Assembly: GCF_014635825.1 (NCBI RefSeq)
Contig: NZ_BMDO01000009.1
Span: forward strand, 186,001 to 250,000
Direction of reading: 5' to 3'
From: Mucilaginibacter galii
GTDB taxonomy: Bacteria; Bacteroidota; Bacteroidia; Sphingobacteriales; Sphingobacteriaceae
Length of the DNA stretch: 64,000 nucleotides
Shown here: positions 20,273 through 28,507 of the stretch, piece by piece
Numbering within the stretch: position 1 is the stretch's first letter
Layout: every line of letters begins with the position of its first letter
Program-made: the position numbers and the translations under genes
Notes under the pieces: model-generated
Databases searched by the model: none
What the model was told of the DNA's origin: nothing
Seen by the model: the letters and a program-made list of their open reading frames with translations, nothing else

Positions 20273-21814
20273 TTATTGCAATTTTGGATTATTATCAATT
20301 TCAGATTGTGGAATAGGTAAAAACTCCTTGGCAGGGGTATACCATGATAGTGGCTCGGTTGCGAAATAACCTTTTTTTCTCCAGCGTAAAATATCGATGT
20401 TACGTATTTCTTCACCAGCTAATTCGGCAGTTTTTTCATGTAATAAGGCTTTTATTACATCAGCCTTGGTAGTTACAGGATACTGCGCAGTTGGGTAAGC
20501 AGGCATATTTACACTGGCCCTTGCACGGATTTGGTTTAAGTAGTTTACTGCCTGAGGCAATGTACCTGCTTCAATTTCGCACTCGGCCAGCATTAACAAC
20601 ACCTCGGCATAACGAATAATGCGCTGGTTGTTACCACCCGGGTGGAAACCTGCTGCATCTTTACTCTCCTTATAAATGATCATAAACTTGCGCCAACTTG
20701 CTTTAACTGTGTTGCCGCGCAGTTTTGAAGCATCACCACCCTGATCTCCGTCTGTTAACACAGAAAGACCGTTGTTGTAAGTATCGCCCGATTGATAAAT
20801 GCTGTAGCCGTAACGAGGATCGTTCTTAGCAGCACCTGTAAGTGTGTTTTCATATTCGTTCAACACCCTGTCTGATGGTATAAGGTTACGCCAGGCAACC
20901 GGATTATACTCCTGATTACGGATGGTAGTTAGTTCGGCAGCTGCACCATCGCCTGTTCCGCTTCCCCAATTAAAGTTGTTGTTTTTCTTGTCAGCAAATA
21001 CAACTTCAAAAATTGATTCCTTGTTAAATTCAGTTTCTTCTTCAAAGTTATCCAAATACCTGTCAGTAAGTGCATAACCGTCGGCTCCGCTGGTAGGAAT
21101 ATTTAGTAGAGCAGCTTTTGCACCGGCATAATCACCGTTTTGCATTAACGCTCTGCCCAACATAGCATAAGCAGCGCCTTTAGTAGCACGGCCTGGATCT
21201 GTAGCTGATTTACCCGGTAATGCTGCAGCCGCTTCCTGAAAATCTTTTATAGCCTGTGCAAATACGGCAGTTGCCGGAGATTTTGGTTGTGCATCTGTAG
21301 GCGATTCGGCAATTTTAGTATAAATAGGTACACTGCCCCACTGGCTGGCCAGTTCATAGTATGCCCAACCACGTAAATATTTGGCTTCGGCAACACATCT
21401 GTTTACTAAGGCCGCATTATCAGTTGCTCTTGGCGCGTAACCTAAAACGGTGTTAGCTCTATGAATTACCACATAAAGCGAATTCCAAACCGAACTCATT
21501 ACCGGGTTAGATGGATCTACAACACCCAAAAGTATTTGCCTCCGCGGGGCTTCTAACTGAGATCCGCCAGCAGCCATATCGTCGCTACGCAAATCGTGGA
21601 TAAAGAACCATTCGCGTGCAACCAGGTTAGACCCTTTCCAAGCAGAATATATGGCGTTTGTACCATTCTCTATCTCACTGGCATTTCCAAAATAAGTTGC
21701 TTTGGTTGGTCTGTTTTGATTAGTTGTATCAAGTTCTTTGTTGCAGGAAACAGTAATTACTGTTGTGGCAATTCCGGCTGCCAGTATACCTACATATATA
21801 TGTTTTCTTTTCAT
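20273..21814 (-). CDS. SusD/RagB-family nutrient-binding lipoprotein
   Basis: The 513-residue surface glycan- or nutrient-binding lipoprotein has its lipobox Cys24 in TVSC. It has the SusD pattern: an N-terminal SusD-like helical part with AEAKYLRGWAYYEL (TPR-type helix), a central loop region, and a C-terminal RagB part with RYAEVLLMLAECEIEAG, YLNQIRARA and ELAGEEIRNIDILRWRKKG, ending in FLPIPQSEIDNNPKLQ. It forms a lid on its SusC partner, which starts 27 bp upstream in the same operon. The ligand is unknown; the nearby enzymes do not point to a single polysaccharide. Confidence 0.95.
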   Translation of the reverse strand: MKRKHIYVGILAAGIATTVITVSCNKELDTTNQNRPTKATYFGNASEIENGTNAIYSAWKGSNLVAREWFFIHDLRSDDMAAGGSQLEAPRRQILLGVVDPSNPVMSSVWNSLYVVIHRANTVLGYAPRATDNAALVNRCVAEAKYLRGWAYYELASQWGSVPIYTKIAESPTDAQPKSPATAVFAQAIKDFQEAAAALPGKSATDPGRATKGAAYAMLGRALMQNGDYAGAKAALLNIPTSGADGYALTDRYLDNFEEETEFNKESIFEVVFADKKNNNFNWGSGTGDGAAAELTTIRNQEYNPVAWRNLIPSDRVLNEYENTLTGAAKNDPRYGYSIYQSGDTYNNGLSVLTDGDQGGDASKLRGNTVKASWRKFMIIYKESKDAAGFHPGGNNQRIIRYAEVLLMLAECEIEAGTLPQAVNYLNQIRARASVNMPAYPTAQYPVTTKADVIKALLHEKTAELAGEEIRNIDILRWRKKGYFATEPLSWYTPAKEFLPIPQSEIDNNPKLQ

Positions 21815-21841
21815 TATTATTAGTTTTAGCTTACTCCTTAA

Positions 21842-24800
21842 TTAAAATCCGGCTTGTATTCCAAACTGGAACGAACGTGCAGAAGGGTATTGTCCAAAAT
21901 CTACACCATTGGTCAGCGTACCATTTTTAGAACCAATTTCAGGATCGTATCCTTTATAGCCAGTAAATGTTACCAGGTTGGTTGAAGATACGAATACTCT
22001 TAAACGCTTAATAGTTGAGCCGCTAATTGAAGTTAAAGTATTGGCAGGTAATGTATAACCTAATATTACATTTTTCAAGCGCAGGTACGAACCATCTTCA
22101 ATCCAACGAGATGAAATTCTGGAGTTACGATTAAGGTCGCCAGTGGTAGCACGCGGCATATCGGTGTTAGTATTACTTGGCGTCCAGGCATTCAAAACAT
22201 TAGTGCCTGCATTAAACAACCTCGTCATACCCTCCATGATGATGCGTGGAGTATTTAATATCTCATTCCCTTGTACACCCTGGAAGAAAACCGAGGCATC
22301 GAAATTTTTATAAGAGGCTGAATAATTTAACGAGTAAGTGAAATTTGGTAAAAAGCTACCAATCCTGGTACGGTCAAAATTATCAATCACTCCATCGGGT
22401 ACACCGTTAGGCCCACTTAAATCTTTAAATTTAATATCGCCGGGAGCTGCATTGCTTTGAGTTGGACTCGAAGCTACTTGTGCAGCATTTTGGAAAATAC
22501 CATCAGAAACCCAACCATAAAAATATTGCACACTCTCACCAGCCCTGGTGTTGGTAAAGGCATCGCCTCCGCCAAGATCCGCATCGTTTCCTGATGGAAT
22601 AGATGCACTTGCAGTATTCAGAAACAGTACTTTATTACGAATAGCACTTATTAAACCAGTAATATCATACTTAAAATCGCCGGTGGTTTTATGGTAGCCT
22701 AATTGCAACTCAACGCCGGTATTGCGCATGCCGCCGGCATTAGCTAACGTTCCTGATCCTAAATAACCTAAACTTGGCGCTGTTGGTACAACAATCATCA
22801 AATTATCTGTCTGACGTCTGAAAAACTCTGCTGTTAACGTAAACTTGTTATTTAAAATACCGAAATCAACTCCAATATTTAATTGCTTAGTTTTTTCCCA
22901 TTCTAACTCAGCGTTGGTAATACCATCTATATAAGAAGAGTTAGGTGAATTATTCAAAAACGGATAGATAGCATTATTGGCCTGAACCGGTGCCAAGTAT
23001 GGATAATTGCCCAATGAGTTTGGATTGATACCCGTTACGCCATAACTGGCACGCAACTTTAACTCTGATACGGTTTTACTACTTTTAAGGAAATCCTCCT
23101 GGTCAATCTTCCATCCGATTGATGCGGCAGGAAAATTAGCGTATTTTTTTCCCGGAGCCCATATTGACAAACCGTCTCTACGAATAGATGCCTGGAAAAG
23201 GTATTTACCTGCATAATCATAATTAACACGTCCTACATAAGATACTAGAAAATTAGTTTCTACGCTGTTCTCAGCATTAACATTTGAAGCACCTACTAAA
23301 GTTTTTATCAGATTAGATGATTGATTACCAGTTTCTATTTGATTGTTGTAATTTAATGATTGTGTTTCGAAAACTGCGGTTGCACCAAGATGATGTTTAT
23401 CGAAGGTTTTATCGTAATTAAGCTGCTGGGTAAACAGTTTCACTAGCGTCGACTGCCTGCGATAAGATATTGGCGCACTGGTTGACACTCCTGTACCACC
23501 ATCGAAAAATATAGGGGTGTAGTTATAGGTTGAGTTGTTCAAGTAGTTAACGCCAAAGGTTGATCTGAATTTAAGTGATGATAATATATTCACATCCAAG
23601 TATGCAGAGCCTAATAAATTGAATGAGTTGATACGGTTATTACCAACCAATGCTGTTTCAATAGGGTTAATAGGGTCAGAACCATCAAAGCTGCTTATAG
23701 GACCTTGAAAACCACCAACTTTAGTGGGGTCATAAACCGGAATATATGGCTGCATCCTAATTAAATTGACGATTGATGTACGGTTTGCAGCCAGCGTAGG
23801 ATCGTAACGTTGATGACTTACCGAAGTGTATAGGTTTTGACCGAAGGTGAACACCTTACTGATAATATGATCAGAATTGATGCGGTAGTTTAAACGTTCG
23901 AAATTTAGCGCTTGTGCAATACCATTTTGTTTAAAGTAACCGGCCGAGGTATGAAACCTTGAAACATCGTTACCACCGCTTAAACCCACATTGCTTCCGG
24001 TTAGCAAAGCATTTTTAATAAAATACTCATCTTGCCAGTCGGTATTGGTTTGTGCATAAGTTTGGGTGGCACCAGCGTATATAGGTGCGTTAAAATTAGC
24101 GGGTTTAAAACGATCAATACTTGCATAAACACCTAAATTTTTGGCGTATTGTATATACTGATCTGTATTAAGTAAGTCTAATTTTTTAATTGGGCTTTGT
24201 ATACCGGCATAAGAATCAAATGTAACGTTTACCTTGCCGTTGCGCGAGCCTTTTTTGGTGGTTACAATGATAACACCGTTAGTGGCTCTTGAACCGTAGA
24301 TAGCTGCAGTACTTGCATCTTTCAATACGTCTACACGGTCAATATCCTTGGCGTCATATTGCTGCAAGCCTGTAGTTAATGGAAAACCATCTACCACGTA
24401 TAATGGATCGGAAGCAAAACTTACGGAGCTAATACCACGTATGGTTACCAGCGGCGAGCTCCCCGGCGAACCATTATTGGTAACGTTTAAACCGGCTACC
24501 CTACCCTGTAAAGCCTGGTCTATACCGGCTACAGGCAAAGCCGTAACGGTTGCCGCGTTTACAGATGATATGGCACCTGTTACGGTAGCCCTGCGCTGTG
24601 AGCCGTAACCTACCACCACAACTTCGCTCAAGCTACCGGAAGAAGCTTGCTTTAATTGTACTGTAATTTCGGTACTGCCGTTAAGTGGCACTTCCTGGCT
24701 GGCGTAGCCTACATAACTGATAACCAACACGCTGTAAGCAGAAGGCGCATTAATTCTAAAGCGGCCATTCTCATCGGTTGTTTGGCCTATACCGGTGCCT

Positions 24801-25000
24801 TTTACCTTTACCGATACGCCACTAAGGGCTTTGCCGGTTTCATCTGTAACAACACCGGTAACAGGTACAGCTTTTTCGCTAATAGAACCAACCGGCATAA
24901 CTACCGCTTTGGCATTGGCTACTGTTCCGGGTAAAAATGAAATTACCCCTAATAACACAAGGTATAATTTCATTTTTTTAACAAGTAAATAATACTGCAT
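21842..25000 (-). CDS. SusC/RagA-family TonB-linked outer membrane transporter
   Basis: This is a TonB-dependent importer paired with the SusD downstream. It has a signal sequence, a carboxypeptidase-regulatory-like domain (GVVTDETGKALSGVSVKVKGT), the SusC plug signature SEVVVVGYGSQRRATVTGAISSV, IRGISSVSFASDPLYVVDGFP, and a 22-strand barrel ending GIQAGF. I prefer ATG at 25000, giving 1052 residues; ATG at 24973 (MKLYLVLL) would give the more standard signal peptide. The frame is open to 25108, but the extra residues do not look like a leader. It heads an operon of SusC, SusD, two VCBS lipoproteins and a haloperoxidase-like lipoprotein. Expression is probably activated by the HTCS. Confidence 0.93.
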   Translation of the reverse strand: MQYYLLVKKMKLYLVLLGVISFLPGTVANAKAVVMPVGSISEKAVPVTGVVTDETGKALSGVSVKVKGTGIGQTTDENGRFRINAPSAYSVLVISYVGYASQEVPLNGSTEITVQLKQASSGSLSEVVVVGYGSQRRATVTGAISSVNAATVTALPVAGIDQALQGRVAGLNVTNNGSPGSSPLVTIRGISSVSFASDPLYVVDGFPLTTGLQQYDAKDIDRVDVLKDASTAAIYGSRATNGVIIVTTKKGSRNGKVNVTFDSYAGIQSPIKKLDLLNTDQYIQYAKNLGVYASIDRFKPANFNAPIYAGATQTYAQTNTDWQDEYFIKNALLTGSNVGLSGGNDVSRFHTSAGYFKQNGIAQALNFERLNYRINSDHIISKVFTFGQNLYTSVSHQRYDPTLAANRTSIVNLIRMQPYIPVYDPTKVGGFQGPISSFDGSDPINPIETALVGNNRINSFNLLGSAYLDVNILSSLKFRSTFGVNYLNNSTYNYTPIFFDGGTGVSTSAPISYRRQSTLVKLFTQQLNYDKTFDKHHLGATAVFETQSLNYNNQIETGNQSSNLIKTLVGASNVNAENSVETNFLVSYVGRVNYDYAGKYLFQASIRRDGLSIWAPGKKYANFPAASIGWKIDQEDFLKSSKTVSELKLRASYGVTGINPNSLGNYPYLAPVQANNAIYPFLNNSPNSSYIDGITNAELEWEKTKQLNIGVDFGILNNKFTLTAEFFRRQTDNLMIVVPTAPSLGYLGSGTLANAGGMRNTGVELQLGYHKTTGDFKYDITGLISAIRNKVLFLNTASASIPSGNDADLGGGDAFTNTRAGESVQYFYGWVSDGIFQNAAQVASSPTQSNAAPGDIKFKDLSGPNGVPDGVIDNFDRTRIGSFLPNFTYSLNYSASYKNFDASVFFQGVQGNEILNTPRIIMEGMTRLFNAGTNVLNAWTPSNTNTDMPRATTGDLNRNSRISSRWIEDGSYLRLKNVILGYTLPANTLTSISGSTIKRLRVFVSSTNLVTFTGYKGYDPEIGSKNGTLTNGVDFGQYPSARSFQFGIQAGF

Positions 25001-25423
25001 AAGAATTAATTTTAGGTGATTACTCTGTATATATATAATTGGTTTAAAATGCGCTTTACTTAATATTACCCTACCCAACAGAAATATACAATCGATTGCA
25101 TTATCCATGGGTTAATCAGGGTAATGCACCCTGCCACTATCGGTAAAATCAAATACGTTATAATTGGTACTGCAGCTAATTATGCTTCATCAAAAACCCG
25201 ATGACTTAGCCTGCATTTGTTGTAAACTAAAATATGCCTATAAAGAGTAGGCTAAGTATCACAAATGTTACTATTTGGGGGTTCAAATGTTAAATAAAGG
25301 GCATCAAAAGAAACAAATGATATACATGAAAGCTTAAAAATACCTATGGGAGAATATAAATCTATATTCCTATTTGCTTTTTACAACCTTTACACTCCCT
25401 TAAAAATCTACTATATTTGAGTA
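25001..25423. promoter_or_regulatory. Divergent region between susC and the Crp-type regulator
   Basis: These 423 bp hold no gene. They contain TAATTGGTTTAAA (25036-25048) and ACGTTATAATTGGTA (25155-25169), both repeated exactly upstream of the second susC. They also contain a perfect 9-bp inverted repeat, ACTTAGCCT/AGGCTAAGT (25204-25212 and 25249-25257), with arms 36 bp apart. The susC promoter must be here, but I cannot fix its -7 box. Confidence 0.5.
25412..25419 (+). promoter_or_regulatory. -7 promoter box of the Crp-type regulator (probably leaderless)
   Basis: TATATTTG matches the Bacteroidota -7 consensus TAnnTTTG perfectly and ends four bases before the ATG at 25424. A TTTA about 20 bp upstream could serve as the -33 element. 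Transcription would start at about the A of the ATG, giving a leaderless mRNA. Confidence 0.55.
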
Positions 25424-26005
25424 ATGCATCCTCATTTTGAAACTTATCTGCAAACGCACACTACACTACTGCCCGAAAACATACAGCGCGTTAGCAGCAT
25501 GGCCATACGCCATACTTTGCGCCGCAACGAATTTATTTTAAGCACTGGTGAAATTTGCAGGCACAAAGTTTTTGTAATATCGGGTATGTTGCGCATGTTC
25601 AGTACCTCTGCCGATAGTAGCGAACACATTCTGCAGTTTGCTCCTGAAAACGGGTGGACCCTGGATGTAGAGAGTTACGACAAACAGATACCCTCGCTCG
25701 TTAATATTAGTGCAATAGAGCCCAGCGTTATTTTATGCTGGACCAAAGCCGATTTCACTTCCTTACTTTCGGACATACCCCAATTCAAAAGTTTTGCTGA
25801 TCAAATTGTAGCGCGCAACATTTATTACAATCGCCAGCGCATGTTAACCATGTTGAGTGCCACGCCCGAAGAAAGGTACGAAAGCTTTGTGCGTGAGTTT
25901 CCCGGTTACTTGTTGCGGTTGCCGTTACGCATGATAGCCGCTTACTTGGGTATTTCTATTAAAACACTTACCCGCATACGCCATACGCAACTTTTACGCA
26001 GTTGA
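25424..26005 (+). CDS. Crp/Fnr-family transcriptional regulator
   Basis: The 193-residue regulator has an N-terminal cyclic-nucleotide-binding-like barrel (about residues 20-115; RRNEFILSTGEICRHKVFVISGMLRMF). A dimerisation helix and a short C-terminal HTH (about 160-190; RMIAAYLGISIKTLTRIRHTQ) follow. No Cys cluster is present, so it is not an Fe-S type. The small Crp/Fnr proteins of Bacteroidota typically regulate a neighbouring redox gene. Here the target is probably the NmrA-like reductase 72 bp downstream on the same strand. GGTCAAATGACC (26012-26023), just after the stop, is a possible binding site. Confidence 0.9.
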   Translation: MHPHFETYLQTHTTLLPENIQRVSSMAIRHTLRRNEFILSTGEICRHKVFVISGMLRMFSTSADSSEHILQFAPENGWTLDVESYDKQIPSLVNISAIEPSVILCWTKADFTSLLSDIPQFKSFADQIVARNIYYNRQRMLTMLSATPEERYESFVREFPGYLLRLPLRMIAAYLGISIKTLTRIRHTQLLRS

Positions 26006-26011
26006 AAGTAT

Positions 26012-26023
26012 GGTCAAATGACC
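26012..26023 (+). promoter_or_regulatory. GGTCA-AA-TGACC dyad, candidate Crp-type operator
   Basis: Five-base arms GGTCA and TGACC flank a central AA, between the regulator stop and the reductase start. The position suits an operator controlling the reductase. No second copy was found in the window. Confidence 0.3.
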
Positions 26024-26040
26024 TCTTTTTGAACCCGACC

Positions 26041-26074
26041 ATTGTGCAATTTTGTATAAATAAAATTGCACAAT
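26041..26074 (+). promoter_or_regulatory. 13-bp-arm inverted repeat before the NmrA-like reductase
   Basis: ATTGTGCAATTTT (26041-26053) and AAAATTGCACAAT (26062-26074) are perfect arms around an 8-bp spacer. The repeat ends three bases before the ATG at 26078. It contains TTGTGCAATTTTGTAT, matching 13 of 16 bases of the sequence before the Tet(X)-like gene. It could be an operator or a hairpin at the start of the mRNA that controls initiation. Confidence 0.45.
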
Positions 26075-26077
26075 CTT

Positions 26078-26968
26078 ATGCTAATATTCGTAACAGGAGC
26101 CTCCGGATTTGTAGGCTCAGCCATTGTAAAAGAATTACTAACCGCAGGCCACCAGGTGCTTGGCCTCGTAAGATCAGAAAAAGCCGCCGAACAGCTTAAA
26201 GCCACCGGTGCCGTTGTTTTGCTGGGCGATGTGAACGACCTGGACATTATTACCCAGGGCGCCACCCAATGTGATGCCGTTATACACACTGCCTTTAATC
26301 ATGATTTTTCGCAGTACAAAGCCAGTTGTGAGGACGACCGCCGGATAATTGAAGCCTTTGGTGCCGCCCTTGCAGGTTCGGCCAAGCCGCTGGTGATTAC
26401 CTCGGGTGTGGGCCTGCTTAATTATGGCCGCATGGTAACCGAGGATGATGTACTACCTGCCGGAGCCGATGTGGTTCCGCGTGCAGCCTCCGAAGAAGCC
26501 GCTGCTGCCGTAGCCGCACAGGGCGTTAACGTATATACCATGCGCCTGCCGCCAAGTGTACACGGGGCCGGCGACCACGGCTTTGTACCCATGGTGATTG
26601 ACATGGCCCGCAGCAAAGGCGAATCGGCATATGTAGCCGAAGGCAACAACCACTGGCCAGCCGTGCATCGCACTGATGCTGCCGTTTTATACCGCTTAAT
26701 TGTGGAAAAGCAACCGGCACTCAAAACCTTTCATGCTGTGGCCGAGCAAGGCGTGCCTTTCCGCAAAATTGCCGAAGCCATAGGCCAGGGCCTGCACCTG
26801 CCCGTAACCAGTAAAACCGGCGATGAAGCCGCTGCCCACTTTGAGTGGTTCAGCCATTTTGCATCTATCGACTGCCCCGCATCCAGCCAGAAAACACGCG
26901 ATGCATTGGGTTGGGAAACCAAATGCACCAGATTAATTGAGGATATGAATACCGCTGGTTACTTTTAG
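26078..26968 (+). CDS. NmrA/SDR-type NAD(P)-dependent oxidoreductase
   Basis: The atypical short-chain dehydrogenase has the N-terminal dinucleotide motif TGASGFVG (GxxGxxG) directly after the start, then LGLVRSEKAAEQL, which suits NADP. The substrate half contains VHRTDAAVLYRLIVEK and is typical of the NmrA/epimerase branch. I choose ATG at 26078 (296 residues); the frame opens with a TTG at 26066, but that lies inside a perfect inverted repeat and adds nothing recognisable. It follows a Crp-type regulator and ends 22 bp before a strong hairpin. The substrate is unknown; a quinone or aldehyde reductase role is plausible. Confidence 0.9.
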   Translation: MLIFVTGASGFVGSAIVKELLTAGHQVLGLVRSEKAAEQLKATGAVVLLGDVNDLDIITQGATQCDAVIHTAFNHDFSQYKASCEDDRRIIEAFGAALAGSAKPLVITSGVGLLNYGRMVTEDDVLPAGADVVPRAASEEAAAAVAAQGVNVYTMRLPPSVHGAGDHGFVPMVIDMARSKGESAYVAEGNNHWPAVHRTDAAVLYRLIVEKQPALKTFHAVAEQGVPFRKIAEAIGQGLHLPVTSKTGDEAAAHFEWFSHFASIDCPASSQKTRDALGWETKCTRLIEDMNTAGYF

Positions 26969-26989
26969 GAACGGGTAACCATTCGTGAA

Positions 26990-27024
26990 GAAGGCAACGA
27001 ATGCATGTTCGTTGCTTTCTGTCT
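26990..27024 (+). terminator. Terminator after the NmrA-like gene
   Basis: GAAGGCAACGAA (26990-27001) pairs with TTCGTTGCTTTC (27008-27019) with one G-U pair and a 6-nt loop. TGTCTTTT follows. It sits 22 bp after the stop. Confidence 0.7.
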
Positions 27025-27221
27025 TTTGAGCGTAACAACTATGTTTGCAGACGAAAGATATCTTAGCACCAAATGATATAGACTAGTATAAAAGTGAAAG
27101 TACAGCATATTAGACTTAATTAATATTTAATATATAACATTATATTCATTAACTTGTATTTACCTCTACAAGAGCGCCTTCCAGTTAAATAATTAACTCT
27201 TATAAAATACAATTATACTCT

Positions 27222-28025
27222 ATGCTAAGAGAAACCGTATCATTGATTAACCACCGGTTAAAGCAAAAAGAGAACAAGTCGCTTTCTGGAGGTATTGTGG
27301 GTAAAAATTTACAGATTATTGATAACGGCATGGGTTTGCTCGAACTCAAAGGAGACTTCACTATTACTATTAAAGTTTTTGATCTGTGTTCTGCTGCTTC
27401 ACCTAAGCTTCCGTCTTTACTATCATCAACTAAAAGTTATTTACAATCAAAATTAAAAGGTCCCGTTACCACTTACAGCGCCAATTTTTACCGTTATGAT
27501 CCGAAGAAGAAAAAATTCAATCTTAAAGAGCCTGCTCCTGTAAGTTTTTTATTTAATTTTAATATTAGCGTAAACATAATACAGGTGAACAACATCGGTC
27601 AAATTCGCGGCAATGATTTTTTAATTGCAGTAGTAGACCGAGTGGGCTACCAGTTTAAAGACCGATATGGTAAAACCCATAAAGCTGCCGGATTTTCAGG
27701 GACAGGCGCACCGTCAATAATTGAGTATTCAACTTGGGTTAAAGATCCAAGCACAGGTCCGCACGAATTTTTTCATACGCTTAGCCTTGCTGATTTAGAA
27801 TTACCAAGTGACAAAAACGACATTATGTACCATTTGGGTGACCAAACAAATACAAATCTGTCTTTGGCTGAGAAAATAGATGCATTACGCTACATCATTT
27901 CAGATATTACCAATATGACTAAATCGGTTTATCAAAATCCTTCTTACAATACGGTGAATCAGTTACGCACCAGATTAAATGACCCCATCAATGGAATATC
28001 GTATAACCGTTCTCGCTTTAGTTAG
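27222..28025 (+). CDS. Putative HEXXH metalloprotease-like protein, unknown family
   Basis: The 267-residue protein has His181-Glu182-Phe-Phe-His185 and, six residues on, Asp191, giving HEXXH-x5-D. This resembles the metzincin zinc motif HEXXHxxGxx(H/D) with the usual Gly replaced by Ser. A Met (202) in DIMYHLG sits where a Met-turn would be. The N-terminal half is strand-rich with a GKNLQIIDNGMGLLELKGDFTI-like start. No signal peptide or lipobox is seen, so it is cytoplasmic or exported by another route. The next gene overlaps its end by 47 bp. I do not recognise the family; protease activity is an inference from the motif. Confidence 0.7.
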   Translation: MLRETVSLINHRLKQKENKSLSGGIVGKNLQIIDNGMGLLELKGDFTITIKVFDLCSAASPKLPSLLSSTKSYLQSKLKGPVTTYSANFYRYDPKKKKFNLKEPAPVSFLFNFNISVNIIQVNNIGQIRGNDFLIAVVDRVGYQFKDRYGKTHKAAGFSGTGAPSIIEYSTWVKDPSTGPHEFFHTLSLADLELPSDKNDIMYHLGDQTNTNLSLAEKIDALRYIISDITNMTKSVYQNPSYNTVNQLRTRLNDPINGISYNRSRFS

Positions 28026-28419
28026 CTTGTGTGTGCTGCTCATTACTATAAGTTGTGGCCAGCAAACATCCTCTAAAAAGACAATCACTAACCGTCGAGA
28101 AAGTGCAATAACCTGTTCGCTTAATTTCGGTAACGGCCGCAATGTTAGTTCAACACTGGGATGTATAAACTGCCATACCTATAAAAATAATAGACAGGCA
28201 GGCACTAATAATCCGGCTATTAGTTTTGATGATCTGGCAGATATTGATAGTACCAAGATTTATAAAAAAGTATTTACCAACAAGCATAAAGGAATGTATG
28301 CTGCAGATGCTTATTTCAAGAAGATCTCTGTTTGCGATGCGCAAGACATGATCTACTACATTAGGCACTTTGATATGCCTCGTTACGATGTGGTTCCTGC
28401 CAAGCGCCACCACCAATAG
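27979..28419 (+). CDS. Small haem-c-like lipoprotein
   Basis: The 146-residue protein starts inside the preceding gene, in a different frame (ATG 27979, or ATG 27991, which gives the more usual signal peptide). A hydrophobic signal ends in TISC (Cys26), a lipobox. Cys62-Ile-Asn-Cys65-His66 is a CxxCH haem-c attachment motif, preceded by LG, as in small c-type cytochromes. A Met in KGMYAA could be the distal ligand, and the C-terminal DMIYYIRHF helix fits the cytochrome fold. It is probably a periplasm-facing electron carrier or a haem-binding accessory of the HEXXH protein; the overlap suggests coupled translation. The partner is unknown. Confidence 0.68.
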   Translation: MTPSMEYRITVLALVSLCVLLITISCGQQTSSKKTITNRRESAITCSLNFGNGRNVSSTLGCINCHTYKNNRQAGTNNPAISFDDLADIDSTKIYKKVFTNKHKGMYAADAYFKKISVCDAQDMIYYIRHFDMPRYDVVPAKRHHQ

Positions 28420-28452
28420 TTCTGATAGTTTGACTAAAGCTAACAATGTATA

Positions 28453-28493
28453 AATAGCAAAGGCAACAAATACTAATTTGTGCCTTTGCTATT
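28453..28493. terminator. Bidirectional terminator
   Basis: AATAGCAAAGGCA (28453-28465) pairs with TGCCTTTGCTATT (28481-28493). Further pairing of ACAAAT with ATTTG is broken by one extra A. It lies between the convergent stops at 28419 (plus) and 28508 (minus). Confidence 0.75.
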
Positions 28494-28507
28494 ATGATTG
28501 GATGGAA

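Noticed and set aside
25001-25108. 36-residue N-terminal extension of the first SusC
   Set aside because: The extra residues do not form a signal peptide; a normal leader begins at 24973 or 25000.
26066-26077. TTG start extending the NmrA-like reductase by four residues
   Set aside because: It lies within the perfect inverted repeat, and the ATG at 26078 leads directly into the usual Rossmann strand.
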